From Paracyclopina nana (Eukaryota; Arthropoda; Copepoda; Cyclopoida; Cyclopettidae), in contig JAGUCH010000004.1 in the NCBI GenBank assembly GCA_019096065.1, positions 4,402,001-4,466,000 of the forward strand: a stretch of DNA of 64,000 bases. The letters run 5' to 3'. Made by a program: the position numbers and the translations under genes. A model generated the notes under the pieces. That model had not been told where the DNA came from. It saw only the letters and a program-made list of their open reading frames with translations, and did no database searches. Positions 22,930 to 33,024 of this stretch are shown in pieces (position 1 is the first letter of the stretch; each line of letters opens with the position of its first letter).

Positions 22930-25154
22930 ATGCTCTTATAAATGTATGGAAATATGCAGCGATATGGAAGTTAGCCTCTCCATCTTTCTCTTTTGAGATT
23001 CTGCCTCGCGATTGGCCCTAGGCAAGCACATCAAGCTGCCGATTGGTCCATGCAACGTTTAGTATAATTGCACGCAATATCGCTGTTGCAGCATGCCCAC
23101 TAAATGGTTAGACGTTAAGTATGACATGGCAAACGAAGAACGACATTTCGCGAAGCACGTTATATACACTGTTTACTTTGGTTGCTTTTATTCGGAATAA
23201 CAATTTTCTTGTAAGTCGTCAAATGACATTAGCAAAAAACGTACAGTGCCCTCACGAGATAAAATATCACAGAATGTCAGGCTTATATAGAACTTGAAAT
23301 TGGACAAAAGCACGGCCGCCCTCGCAACAATCCTCTTGGGGATCAAAAGATTCTTTCATTAGCTTGAATTAAGTCACTAATAAGTCGCTCTCTCTCTTTT
23401 CTTCTCCTTTCACTTCAGTTAAAAATAAGGCCACATTTGAACTTGAAGAGAGGCGTCGCAAAACACTAAAGGTCGATTGAAGCAGTTGTCAATTGATGAC
23501 AGGACTGCGAAAAATGCGTCAACGGCTCACTGACGCAAATCCCATTAAGGGTGAACCGCGCGTCACTTTTGAGCTGAGTGCGAGGACGGCCTGTAGCAGC
23601 CTAAATTTCGGCCTAAATCGTGCTTGAGGCTGTTGGCCTCTATGCGAGAACCTTGGCGGCCCAAGCTGAACTGACTTTTCGGCGTAAAATTTTTATCAAC
23701 AAAATAATAATCGGAAACCACTCACCCCTCCGCCGTCATGTCCGTTGCTTTGGCACCTACGGGGTTCACGCTAGCCAACTTCACGGATTCCCGAGGGCTT
23801 GAAATTCGTCTTTTCGCAGTAAGGAAACTGTGCGTGTGCACACCTTGCTAAAATTGTCTCTTCCATACAGATCTTTGGTGGCATGGTGTCGATAAGTTGC
23901 CTTAATCTCAGCCAATTTTGACCTCAATCACCGGACTACTTGGCAAAGTTGAAACTGAGACTCGTGACGTCACGCACCATCGTGCTGCGGCTACTTTCAG
24001 CCTCTCCACTTTTAAGTGTATATCTCTTTTTTTAGTCGACATCTCGCCTATCTTAGACCTGCTTCGTATGGCTGTCATGAAATGTAAACGCGCATACTTG
24101 GTCGTTTTCCGCGAAATCGATCGGGCGAAAAAAAGTCGTCAAAAGACAACATTCAAGCTTGAGCGGAGGAATTGGGATGGGCGGCAAATTCAAACGGGTC
24201 CGCAGGCCAATGCGGAAAACGAGCCCGTGGGGGGTTGAAACACGACCAGAAGGCCTGAATACGGCCTGAAAAGCATAGTTGCAGAGTGTTCGATCCATTG
24301 GCGGCTAGTAATGACCCGTTTGTCGGGAATCCACGTCAAATTCGAGAAGCTCGCCAATTGCGTAAGTTTCACCTCGTCTGTTTTTGCTTCTATCCAGTAA
24401 GTGAAATGTGAGTGTTTCATCTCCGTTTCTAGCTGCCTCGGAGGGCTGGCCGGTGCTTCTTTGGGCATGGCTGTTTGAACTAGAAGAACGAGCCAGAGTA
24501 GGCGGAGGTTGCGGCAAAGTGTCGAGCATTGCGCGGTTCTACGTGGCGCGTTCGTCCAATGAGAGCTCGTGACCGCGACGGCTGTGCCCAATGGGGACTC
24601 TGGCATGGCCTCGATCCATGCGCAACACGAGTACACGCAGTCGTTTTCCTTGGCGTGGAGGGCATGCGCATCACAATGCCAGGCTCGATCCAGACCCCGT
24701 AGTACTTGCGCTGTTTACTACATAGCGTAGCGGTGCGGAGGATAATTTCCACTTTACTCGCCCGTCCATGCTACTGCAAAGTAATCCTCCCTACTAGTGC
24801 TAGCTACGATCGATTGGCGTCCTAGCCAGCCTACACTTGTATTGTAATTGCGCAAAAAACATTCACTTTTCCTCTTTTAATTATGCTTTTAATGTTAAGG
24901 AAAAAAATATTGGTATCATCGTAGCCTCATCTCATCCACGGTCTGCGGGGGAAGCTTCGAGATCGGGAAGTGAAGGCTGCAAAGTACAGGGCATTTGTGC
25001 ATTAGTGCGATAAGTTGATTTATTCGGTCACAGATAAATTAATTTGAAATGATGTAGACGGCACAGTAGAAGAGGGCGAGATCAATAAGCATCGATCAAT
25101 CATCACAGAAGTACGAGACAAATGTAGACAGAAGCTGATTTAGTTCCAGGATTG
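22930..25154. other. Intergenic region between BICRA and TMEM30
   Basis: About 2.2 kb that probably contains the BICRA promoter and 5' UTR exon. An acceptor-like TTTCAG lies just upstream of the first coding exon, on the minus strand near 22880. Frames at 24,053-24,752 on the minus strand overlap each other in three frames and resemble nothing, so they are not called. No RNA gene was seen. Confidence 0.45.
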
Positions 25155-26553
25155 TCATCCTCGGCCCCCTCCCAAGTCCATCATTTCGCTGGTGCTGCAA
25201 ACAGAGAGAGGACAAAATGGAGGACGTGTCACAAGCCCTTTGGATAGCACAATGACACACGCAAGAGTACTTACAGCTTGCCGAATTTGATGTGGATAAA
25301 GAGAAACACGATCCCTACAACCAAGCAAATAGAGCCTACGACAATGTAGGCAATGCCCAAGAAGGGGTTTTTCCCACCGAGCACAGAGGTTTGCGCCAGA
25401 ATTACACTCTTGGTGCCAGAGAATTGCTTCACCCTGTAGTCTGCAAAGGGACCTCATTAAACCCTAGTGTGATGGTAAAGATTGCAAATGTCCACTCACG
25501 GTATTTGATGCTCAGCGAGTATTGTCCCGCTGGCAAGCCCCCCTTGAACGGATCAACTTCGTGGTCGATGATTCTGTAAAGCTTTCTAAAATTGGGAAAC
25601 GCAGCAGTACGCATCCACACAATCAAGTCCTCATTCTGCAAGCCGTTATTTTCGGGGTTCTCTTTATCAAGCTCCCACAGATTTACGAGCCAGTCCTTTG
25701 GTGTGACCGTTTCGTTTTCCAAATCTAGAAGAGGAAAAACCGCGTTGTAGCTAAAGGATGGCTTATCAAATTGTGCTACACTTACAAGCTTGCAGCGACC
25801 CCTGATATTGAGGTGGAATGACGGGGTTTTTGAATTTGTATTTTTTGTCTGATGCCCATGCAATTCCTGTGCGAATCAGGGTGACATTATGCAATTGCTT
25901 GGACTGATCCGCATAATTCACGCTAATCTCGTCTGAAAACGAAATACAAGTAATGAATGAATAACTAATGCATCCTTTCGAACAAACCGTTGAAAAGGCT
26001 GTTGGCAATAGCTCCACAGGGAACAATTGGCTTTTTAGACTTATCGTCAATGTCATAAGGGCTGCAGTCTTTATTTGGGGAGCTAGTAATTTCTCCCAAG
26101 AGTTGCTTCTCGTCACGAGACTTGACGTATCTTCTGTGATTTTGATAGAAGTTGGTGAGGCCGTAGTAGAGAAACACTGGCTTATTCCAATCTTGATCAA
26201 GTATGAATGGAACTTCGCACTGACAGACAGCTCTTGTGTTGTTTGCAATAAGATCAGCGCACTTTTCGCCGTTTTTGTTGGTGCAATCCGTATAATCTAT
26301 TGATTTCTCCAAAACCTCATTCGAAAAGTACAGCAGGCCGATCCCAATGGCCAAAAATGCAATGCCAATGACGAAAAAGGTGGGTAGGACTGTTCCAGCC
26401 GTCAAGATTGGCTGCCAGGCAGGCAATTGTTGCTGGCTGAAAGGTGTATCTGAAAAAATCGATAAGCAACTGCCACAACTTATTTTTATCAAAGCAAAAC
26501 CTACTTTTGGGCTTTTTCGACTCGCTCGACGGTGACGGTGCTGATTGTGTCAT
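25155..26553 (-). CDS. TMEM30A: TMEM30/CDC50 flippase beta subunit
   Basis: Six exons: 26553-26505, 26449-25988, 25932-25786, 25724-25500, 25440-25275 and 25194-25155 give 362 residues. CDC50 proteins pair with P4-ATPases for folding, export and phospholipid flipping at Golgi and plasma membranes. The N-terminus [19 protein letters not shown] closely matches vertebrate TMEM30A. TM1 spans about residues 33-58. A cysteine-rich ectodomain follows ([16 protein letters not shown]), with [20 protein letters not shown] and [11 protein letters not shown] family signatures, and TM2 ([17 protein letters not shown]) is close to the C-terminus. N-glycosylation sequons (NNT, NVT, NET) lie in the ectodomain. 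The last exon codes a short tail ending GGGRG. The start is the first ATG of the frame. It is head to head with RAD23, 859 bp apart. Confidence 0.95.
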
Positions 26554-27412
26554 TGTCTTCTAACTTTGCTTCGGGAATTCGATTCGAAAATGCCTTAAAA
26601 TATCACATAATCGGATGACACATTTTCTGTATCACTTGTGCGCCAGTAGAACAACAAAGAGTACGTGACTCACGGTCTAGAAACACGAACAGCACTGAGT
26701 TTTCGGTTCACAGCAGATTTCCTAAAATAACTTTTACTCTGTTGATAGCGTATGATTGCCAAAAATGCGGAGTGAGGCTTTCAAAGAGACACGCCAACAA
26801 TACTGACTGTGGGCCACAATTTAGCCTTGAAATTTCAATCAGAATTCAGTCTTGTTGCCCACAAGAACGGATCTACCTCGAATATTTCACAATCTAGACA
26901 GTTTCGTAATTTTGACAAATCTCTTCATTGGAAACTTTGATTGAATTATTTGAAAAATATTTTGATGAGTCACTTGTTATTTTATTTAGAAAAGTATTTT
27001 TGGAAAATAACGTGAATGATCTTCAACTAGGAAAATGAAGCCTCAAATTTTGTTGCGCAGCTGTGTGTTTGTGCTGGTCTGCTTCACAATTTGACAGTAT
27101 TTCAGAAAAAGTAAGTGGGCAAGTGGCATGATTTTACTTGGGCGTTACTTCTGGAGAAATTCGTCAAACGGAAGTCCGCTAATTGGGCTTTTTTCAAGCT
27201 GTTCTGGCTTCAAAGCAAATCTAAAATCTAGAAATTTATACTACGTTATGCTGACGAGCCGCCAAAGTGCCAATTCACGTTGCGATTCTCAAAATTGAAA
27301 ATTGCTCTTACTGCTTTCAACCGAAACCCAAAGGTGAAAGGTGAATTCTACTGTCAAGCCGCTAATAAGTTCGTGGAATCAGTTTAGCGAGCTTCGAATC
27401 GTATCTCACAAC
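26554..27412. promoter_or_regulatory. Shared divergent promoter region, TMEM30 and RAD23
   Basis: An 859-bp gap separates the start codons of two divergent housekeeping genes. The DNA is AT-rich and has no reading frame of note. A shared promoter is inferred from the layout; no TATA box or specific operator was identified. Confidence 0.4.
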
Positions 27413-28678
27413 ATGTTGCTCACATTCAAAACACTACAGGGCCAAACTTTCACACTTGAAGTCGATCCCAGCATCTCTGTAAGTAGCTCTTAGTTTATCA
27501 TGATATGCTGATCTTGATGTTATTTCTCTTGGTGCAGGTGAAGGATGTCAAAGACAAAATTGAGGCAGAAAAAGGGTCGGACACATATCCAGCGGAGAAG
27601 CAGAAGCTCATTTACAACGGCAAAGTGTTGGAGAATGCAGACCCTCTCTCTAAATATGAGATTAACGAGAAGAAATTCCTCGTAGTGATGGTACCTAAGC
27701 CCCAAGCGCCACCCCCAAAAGCTGCAGAACCTCAAGCCGCCTCTGAGGGGGCAGCAGCAGCTGCTCCATCAGCGCCTGCTGACAAAAAGCCTGAAGAGGA
27801 GAAGAAGCCGGTCGATGAGCAGGCTGAAAAGTCAGATGCTTCTGAAAAGAAGCCTGAAGAGAGCTCGGCTGCCACAACTCCCTCTGGAGGTAACACATCA
27901 GACCTGGTCGTTGGAGAAGATTACAATCGAATGGTGCAAAACATAATGGACATGGGCTACGGAAGAGATGAAGTAATACGCAATTATGCGCTCAGTAGTT
28001 CTGATGTTATTGCAAGTTCGCCTCTCTCTTTTTCTAGGTGGTTGCTGCCTTGACTGCCAGTTTCAATAATCCTGATCGAGCTGTGGAATATCTTTTGACT
28101 GGAATTCCTCCAACGCTTATGGGAGAAGGTGGGCCTGGAGAAGATGACAGCCCTGCACCTGCTGCCATTGGAGGCGGTGAGAGCAGCGGTGGAGGAAGTG
28201 GTGAAGAAAACCCACTGGCCTTTTTGCGAAACCAAGAGGAATTCCAGCAAATGAAGAGGCTGCTGCAACAGAACCCAAGCATGCTCAACGCCTTGTTGCA
28301 ACACATCGGACAATCCAACCCTGAGCTTTTGCAAGTCATCAGCCAGAACCAGGAGGCGTTCATCCGCATGATAAACGAGCCGGAGGATGGCGGCCGGAGT
28401 GCAGGTGGAAGTGGAGGTCGGGCCGCCGCTGGAGGTGGTGAGGCTGGAGGTCAAGGTCTTTTGGGAGAGTCAGGTGTTATACAAGTGTCTCCCCAAGACA
28501 AGGAGGCGATTGAAAGGGTAATCATCATCCAAATGTCAGCGTGCATTAATCTCATTTCTTTATATAGTTAAAGGCTCTTGGCTTCCCCGAGCATCTGGTT
28601 GTGCAAGCCTATTTCGCGTGTGAGAAGAATGAGAACTTGGCCGCAAATTTCCTACTTTCGCAAAACTTTGACGACTAA
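27413..28678 (+). CDS. RAD23: RAD23 nucleotide-excision repair and proteasome shuttle protein
   Basis: Four exons, 27413-27478, 27538-27972, 28038-28517 and 28568-28678, all phase 0, give 363 residues (human RAD23A/B 363 and 409). RAD23 carries polyubiquitinated cargo to the proteasome and stabilises XPC in damage recognition. Order: ubiquitin-like domain 1-78 ([24 protein letters not shown]), an A/P/E/K-rich linker, UBA1 (about 150-190, [19 protein letters not shown] split by intron 2), XPC-binding STI1-like domain (about 224-282, [15 protein letters not shown]), a glycine-rich linker, and UBA2 (about 322-360, [20 protein letters not shown]). It ends LLSQNFDD as in other RAD23 proteins. AATAAA at 28849 is a likely poly(A) signal. 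Confidence 0.97.
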
Positions 28679-28986
28679 AAAATTTGCCGAGTGCACATCA
28701 TCAAAAAAATTATCATCTAAATTCCACTCTTGCTCTACTCTGGAGGAGTCGCTGCCAATTAATGAGAAGAGCACCGCGCCGCCGCAGTCACGACGAAACT
28801 TAACCTTACATTCGTAATAGATATTTTATCGTCCTTATTGTGCTTAATAATAAAGTGCGCTGAGAAACGTTGTTGTTCTCTAAATGTTTTTCTTATTGTT
28901 CAAGATTGTTATTTTAACGATGAAGTTGTTGGATGAAAGAAGAAAGGCACAATTCAGAACAAAGGCCGTGATCGTCGCATGTTTCC

Positions 28987-30354
28987 TCATGACGTCAAAT
29001 CTGAAAAGCAATTCGATATGAAGAACAATTTTAACGCGAGGCAATAAGACATATCAAACCTGGAGTGTATGCCTTTTTGTCTCCAGGATTCAGAGCAGTT
29101 GTCTCATCGGGAGGCGGTAATGGGATAGCCGCTGGCCTTTCTGCTTTAGGGGAAGATCGAGGCTGCTGTGTTATGGGCTCGCCTCCCTCGGAGGCCGGCA
29201 TTACGATCACAGTTTCGCCAACGTTTTGAGCTTGAGGCTGATCAACTGTAGCTGCTCCTTCGTTATCCTGAAATTTATAATAGCAATCGATTAAAATTCA
29301 AGGAATCAGCAAAAAAGGGTCCTAACTAAGAAAAGAGTTGAGTTGTAACTGACCTTTTTAGCATCGTCCTCCTCGTCTCGCTAAATTAGTTTTAAAATGG
29401 GAAAAGAAAAGACAAGCACACATGTTAGATTAATATAACATCCCAGCTAAAAATGATCTTACCTCGAACTCGGCGAGATCAGGGAACTCTGCATCCCCCT
29501 CAGTATCCTTAGGCTTGCACTTTCCACAGCAGAAGCATAGGCAACAGCAGCAACAACAGCATCCAAAGAAACACCCAGTCAGTACGCAACAGGACCAGAA
29601 AATACACTGGAACCACTTGGATGAGAACATCATCACATGGTCGACCACTTCATCGCCGAACTGCTCGGCGATGTACAGGCCAAATGACCCATATTTATCG
29701 TAGATGCCACGCTTCTTTTCATCAGACAATATACTGTGAGCATGATTGATTTTCTTGAACTGAAACAAAAAAACAATGAGTCACTGGCGGTTTCGTTTTG
29801 GTAGCTGGCATATGCAATTTACCATTTCTTCTGCCTCTGGATTGTTGGGATTTTTGTCGGGGTGGTACTTTAAAGCGAGCTTTCTGTACGTTTTCTTGAT
29901 ATCTTGATGCGTCGACTCTTTGGGAATATCCAAAAGCTCGTACAGGCTTTTACCACACCGCCTACGGAATGATGCAAAATGAGCGTAAACGGGTCAGTAG
30001 GATTTGCATTATATTTACGATAGACGATGCACATCGGCCCCAGGTCCGCCTCCTCCTTGGGTACTTCTTCGTCGCCTTCCAGGGTCTGAAGGTTGCTCTG
30101 TTGCTGGACTAGCCATCTTTCACGTAAAAAAGAACTAGGATCAAAATTCTCCTCTAGCTTGGCCCCTGTCTTAGATAAAGCTCTTTTGTAGTGCACAGCA
30201 GGCTTTTGTTTGTAAATGTCTCAGATAATGGTCATTTTCTGATCTACAACATGGGTGTTGTTAGCTAACTTGAGTTTCAGTGATCTATCACACTGACCGC
30301 GCCGTCTATGACAACGCGTCAGAATTACCTCTGAGTGCGACCTAACCTCAGCAT
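28987..30354 (-). CDS. DNAJC5: Cysteine string protein (DNAJC5)
   Basis: Six exons: 30354-30329, 29961-29823, 29759-29463, 29380-29354, 29267-29060 and 29000-28987 give 236 residues. CSP is a palmitoylated synaptic-vesicle co-chaperone that works with HSC70 to keep SNAP25 folded. The J domain runs from [13 protein letters not shown] through the HPD motif in LKYHPDKNP to [17 protein letters not shown]. The cysteine string (about 106-138) includes a run of seven Cys and ends CCGKCKPK. The C-terminal region is acidic then proline-rich and ends AYTPDLTS, like YTPDM in Drosophila CSP. The first (26 nt), fourth (27 nt) and last (14 nt) exons are tiny and were assigned by phase and by family ends; exon 1 is the least certain. 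Its 3' end faces that of RAD23. Confidence 0.88.
29980..30236 (-). other. Unplaced open frame inside CSP intron 1
   Basis: Between CSP exons 1 and 2, on the same strand, a frame reads [12 protein letters not shown], later [11 protein letters not shown] and [13 protein letters not shown], and looks protein-like in composition. It has no upstream in-frame ATG, and it cannot be spliced to CSP exon 1 without hitting a stop. It could be an internal exon of another gene, an alternative exon with a different start, or chance. The family was not recognised. Confidence 0.25.
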
Positions 30355-30440
30355 TGAAATGAGATTTATTTCAAAATTCAAAATAAAAATGATTTAAAGA
30401 AGTGCAAGAAGTTTTTCGAAAATTAGCAAATCAGGTGATA

Positions 30441-30949
30441 TTAGGCTTGTATAGTCAAAAACAGGATTTCACTCTCTTGGAATAATAAAAAGAGCCGATT
30501 TTCTGCCAGACCGCTCCAGCTATTAGCAGAACGAAAAACATCGATAAGTAAAGTAAATCAAGAGAGTCACTCAAATTAATTTGATATAAATTATTTTAAA
30601 ATTCATCACAACATTTTTAGTACATTCTCAAAAATTAAATAAAAATGTAAAACTTTTACATTAAACATTTGAAGCATAACTTTTAGAATGTTTTGAGATT
30701 TTACCTGATAGAAAAATCCGCCATGTCCTTCACCGAATAAAATAAATCGTTATCAATTGTACATTGGCGGAATTTGAAGTCGCATATTTTGGCAAAAAGT
30801 ACAAAAGGCTGGCCATGAAATAGCCATTTGCCGATATAACGCCTCAATGCCCGGTAAACAAGTTTGAGAGAGTGACAACAATCACTAGAGAGAAATTTGC
30901 TCTCGTCTTTGCTCTCAATGTAGACAACCTCAAAACCACGCGTAGTCAT
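30441..30949 (-). CDS. Small unrecognised two-exon gene
   Basis: Exon 30949-30705 ends at donor AG|GTAAAA in phase 2. It joins in frame to 30519-30441 after acceptor CTGCTAATAG, giving a 107-residue protein that ends at a TAA. It starts MTTRGFEVVYIESKD, has a basic and hydrophobic middle (RALRRYIGKWLFHG), then FAKICDFKFRQC and a hydrophobic C-terminus. No family was recognised; alternating strand-like segments could fit a small beta-barrel fold, but that is a guess. It starts 18 bp from the TMEM201 start codon on the other strand, so their 5' ends probably overlap, and it lies 86 bp upstream of CSP on the same strand. Confidence 0.45.
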
Positions 30950-30967
30950 TCTCGGCTAATCCCAAAC

Positions 30968-33020
30968 ATGGCCTTGAATGCGATTGGGTGGGGAGCAGCC
31001 GCCGTAACCGGCTTTTCGGTGCTGTCAAAAGTGGCGAAACACGGCGGAATCCCAACACGTGTTTCATGTTGGTTTTGCTCCAATAAGCAAACCGTTCCGT
31101 TTTCCCGTCGCAATTGTTGGGACTGCACTGAATGCGGTCAGTACAATGGCTTCTCCAAAGACGGGGACTACAACAAGATCATCAAGGAGCAATATGCTGA
31201 TGTTCCTGTCAATCCCACCAAGCATTTTGCCACCCCGGCAAGACTTCCCGAAAGCGAGTCCAAGCTGTGTGACACTTGCAATCGCAATCAGGAGATGAAG
31301 CTTTACCAGCTGAGGAAGTTTTCCCCAGCTGACCCCAAAAATGAGGACAAAGAACTCGAGGAGTACTCGGCCCATTTGGAGAGAACCTATAGGCTCTGTA
31401 GACCTTGTAAGATTTTTGTTTGATTAATGTTGCTAACAACTTTATTAACTTGTTATCTCACTAATTTCAGGCGAAGCCAAAGTTAGGCAAGTGATCGGAG
31501 AGCAAGATTCCTGGCTCAAACCGGAGCTTCTATCGTGGAAATTATCTCTGTTTCGCAAGTCACCGTTGATCTCAGCTCAAAAAATGCTTCCAGGAGACCT
31601 CACTTGGCCGCTGATGACTAGGCTCTTACTGGTACTCCTTTCACTTGTGCTGTGGCTTGGGAGTCTGCATGGCACCAAGTTTGAACTCTTGCTTACTTGG
31701 CTAATAAGCAAAGTGCAAACCTTTTGCGATTTGCCTGATAACTTTGGTTACTTTGACTTGGTGACCATTTTAGTTCCTCTCGCCTTTACTATTGGCTATT
31801 TGAACTCACCAGCTTCATCCATTATGAATAGCAGGCTTCACATGGCCAGCATTGGATGTTGGCTTGCTTTGTTTGCCCAGAGGGTCGTAGGAAATACATC
31901 CTTTAAGTTCGAGCTTGCTACATTGACTCTAGTGCTGACTGTGCTGACAGCCTGCCAAAGAACTGCAAGTAAATGCGAAAAAGTGAGGAAAAAGAGGGAC
32001 GTGCGGAAAAAGATGTATGACCAGCAATTGCAAGCTGCCGACAGCAACGATTACAGCGATCAAGAGGTGGAAATATCCAATGGGCCCACAAGGTCCACTT
32101 CTCCCTGTGAACCTTCAACGCCCTCACTGAAAAGTAACTCCAACGTTCCTAGTCCTTTTGACTGCTACCTCCCTGATCATGAAATATTCCAAAAGAACAA
32201 CCACTGCGACATATCCACTCTGTCAATTAATAATGGAACTCGAAACGATTCCAGACCTCAGTCCCCTTTCTCCGTGAAAAATTATCAAGCAGAGAGCCAA
32301 AGCTCGATTAATTTTGGAGACTTCTCACGCTTAAAACCTCAAGATACCTTCATCAAACCTGCAAGATTCGTGTACAATGAAAGGAACCGAGTTGCCCAAT
32401 CTTCATGGGTGGCAGGTGGATATTGGCATAGCAAGCAAAACGTTGACACCAATGAGACGCTTTCAAGATCATCCAGCCACTCATCAGGATTTGGCTCGTT
32501 GACTAGCGCTGCTGGGCTAAATCACAACAATCAGTCAAAGTTCCTCTCCAGCTTGCCCAACTCAAGAATGAACTCAACTTGTGGAGGCGATCTCCTTGAG
32601 AGGCAATCAATATTTTCAGAGCCAATTCTGAGGCAAGGCAGCCAATTCTCACTCAATTCAACGTTAAAACCTACTAAGCAAGCAGGGAATAATTTCGGCA
32701 TGTTGAATGCGACCCGAAATTTGCATGACATCACCGAGATCAGATCCAGAAGTGTACTAGGCGATGATGATGATGATCATGATAGTTTCAGCTCAAGCAT
32801 AGGAAGATTGTCTCAGGAAGCTTTTGCCAAGCTACAGCCGAAGGCTGAAAGTTCACCAAAGGATCTGCTTAAGACCATACATATTAAACAAGAAGACGTG
32901 TCTTTTCTTGAGAAAAAGATCACTATCAATGTCACGATGTACTCGCTGTTTCTTTTTATTAGCATTGCTGTTAATGTCAGTCTCTCCGTTTACTTGGTAA
33001 CTAGGTTTTTCTGGCAATAA
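30968..33020 (+). CDS. TMEM201: TMEM201/Samp1-type inner nuclear membrane protein
   Basis: Two exons, 30968-31406 and 31471-33020 (phase 1), give 662 residues (human 666). TMEM201/Samp1 (yeast Ima1) is an inner nuclear membrane protein linked to LINC complexes, spindle and nuclear positioning. The N-terminal zinc domain has the conserved CxxC pairs: CWFCSNKQTVPF, NCWDCTECGQYNGFSKDGDYN, CDTCNRNQ and LCRPC. Hydrophobic segments follow from about residue 200 on (for example LLLVLLSLVLWLGSL), then a long serine-rich nucleoplasmic region, and a final TM (LFLFISIAVNVSLSVYLVT) ending FFWQ. The chosen ATG opens MALNAIGWGAAAV; an in-frame ATG at 30872 would add 32 unlike residues. The stop codon lies inside an AATAAA hexamer (33016-33021), implying a very short 3' UTR if that signal is used. 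Confidence 0.93.
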
Positions 33021-33024
33021 AATG

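Noticed and set aside
24280-24330. tRNA-like GTTCGATCC box
   Set aside because: No matching A box or cloverleaf stems could be found around it.
24053-24752. Overlapping minus-strand frames of up to 148 codons
   Set aside because: Three frames are open at once, with no domain, splice or family support.
30872-30967. Upstream in-frame ATG for TMEM201
   Set aside because: The added 32 residues overlap the start of the opposite-strand gene and do not resemble TMEM201; family proteins begin near the MALNAIGW methionine.
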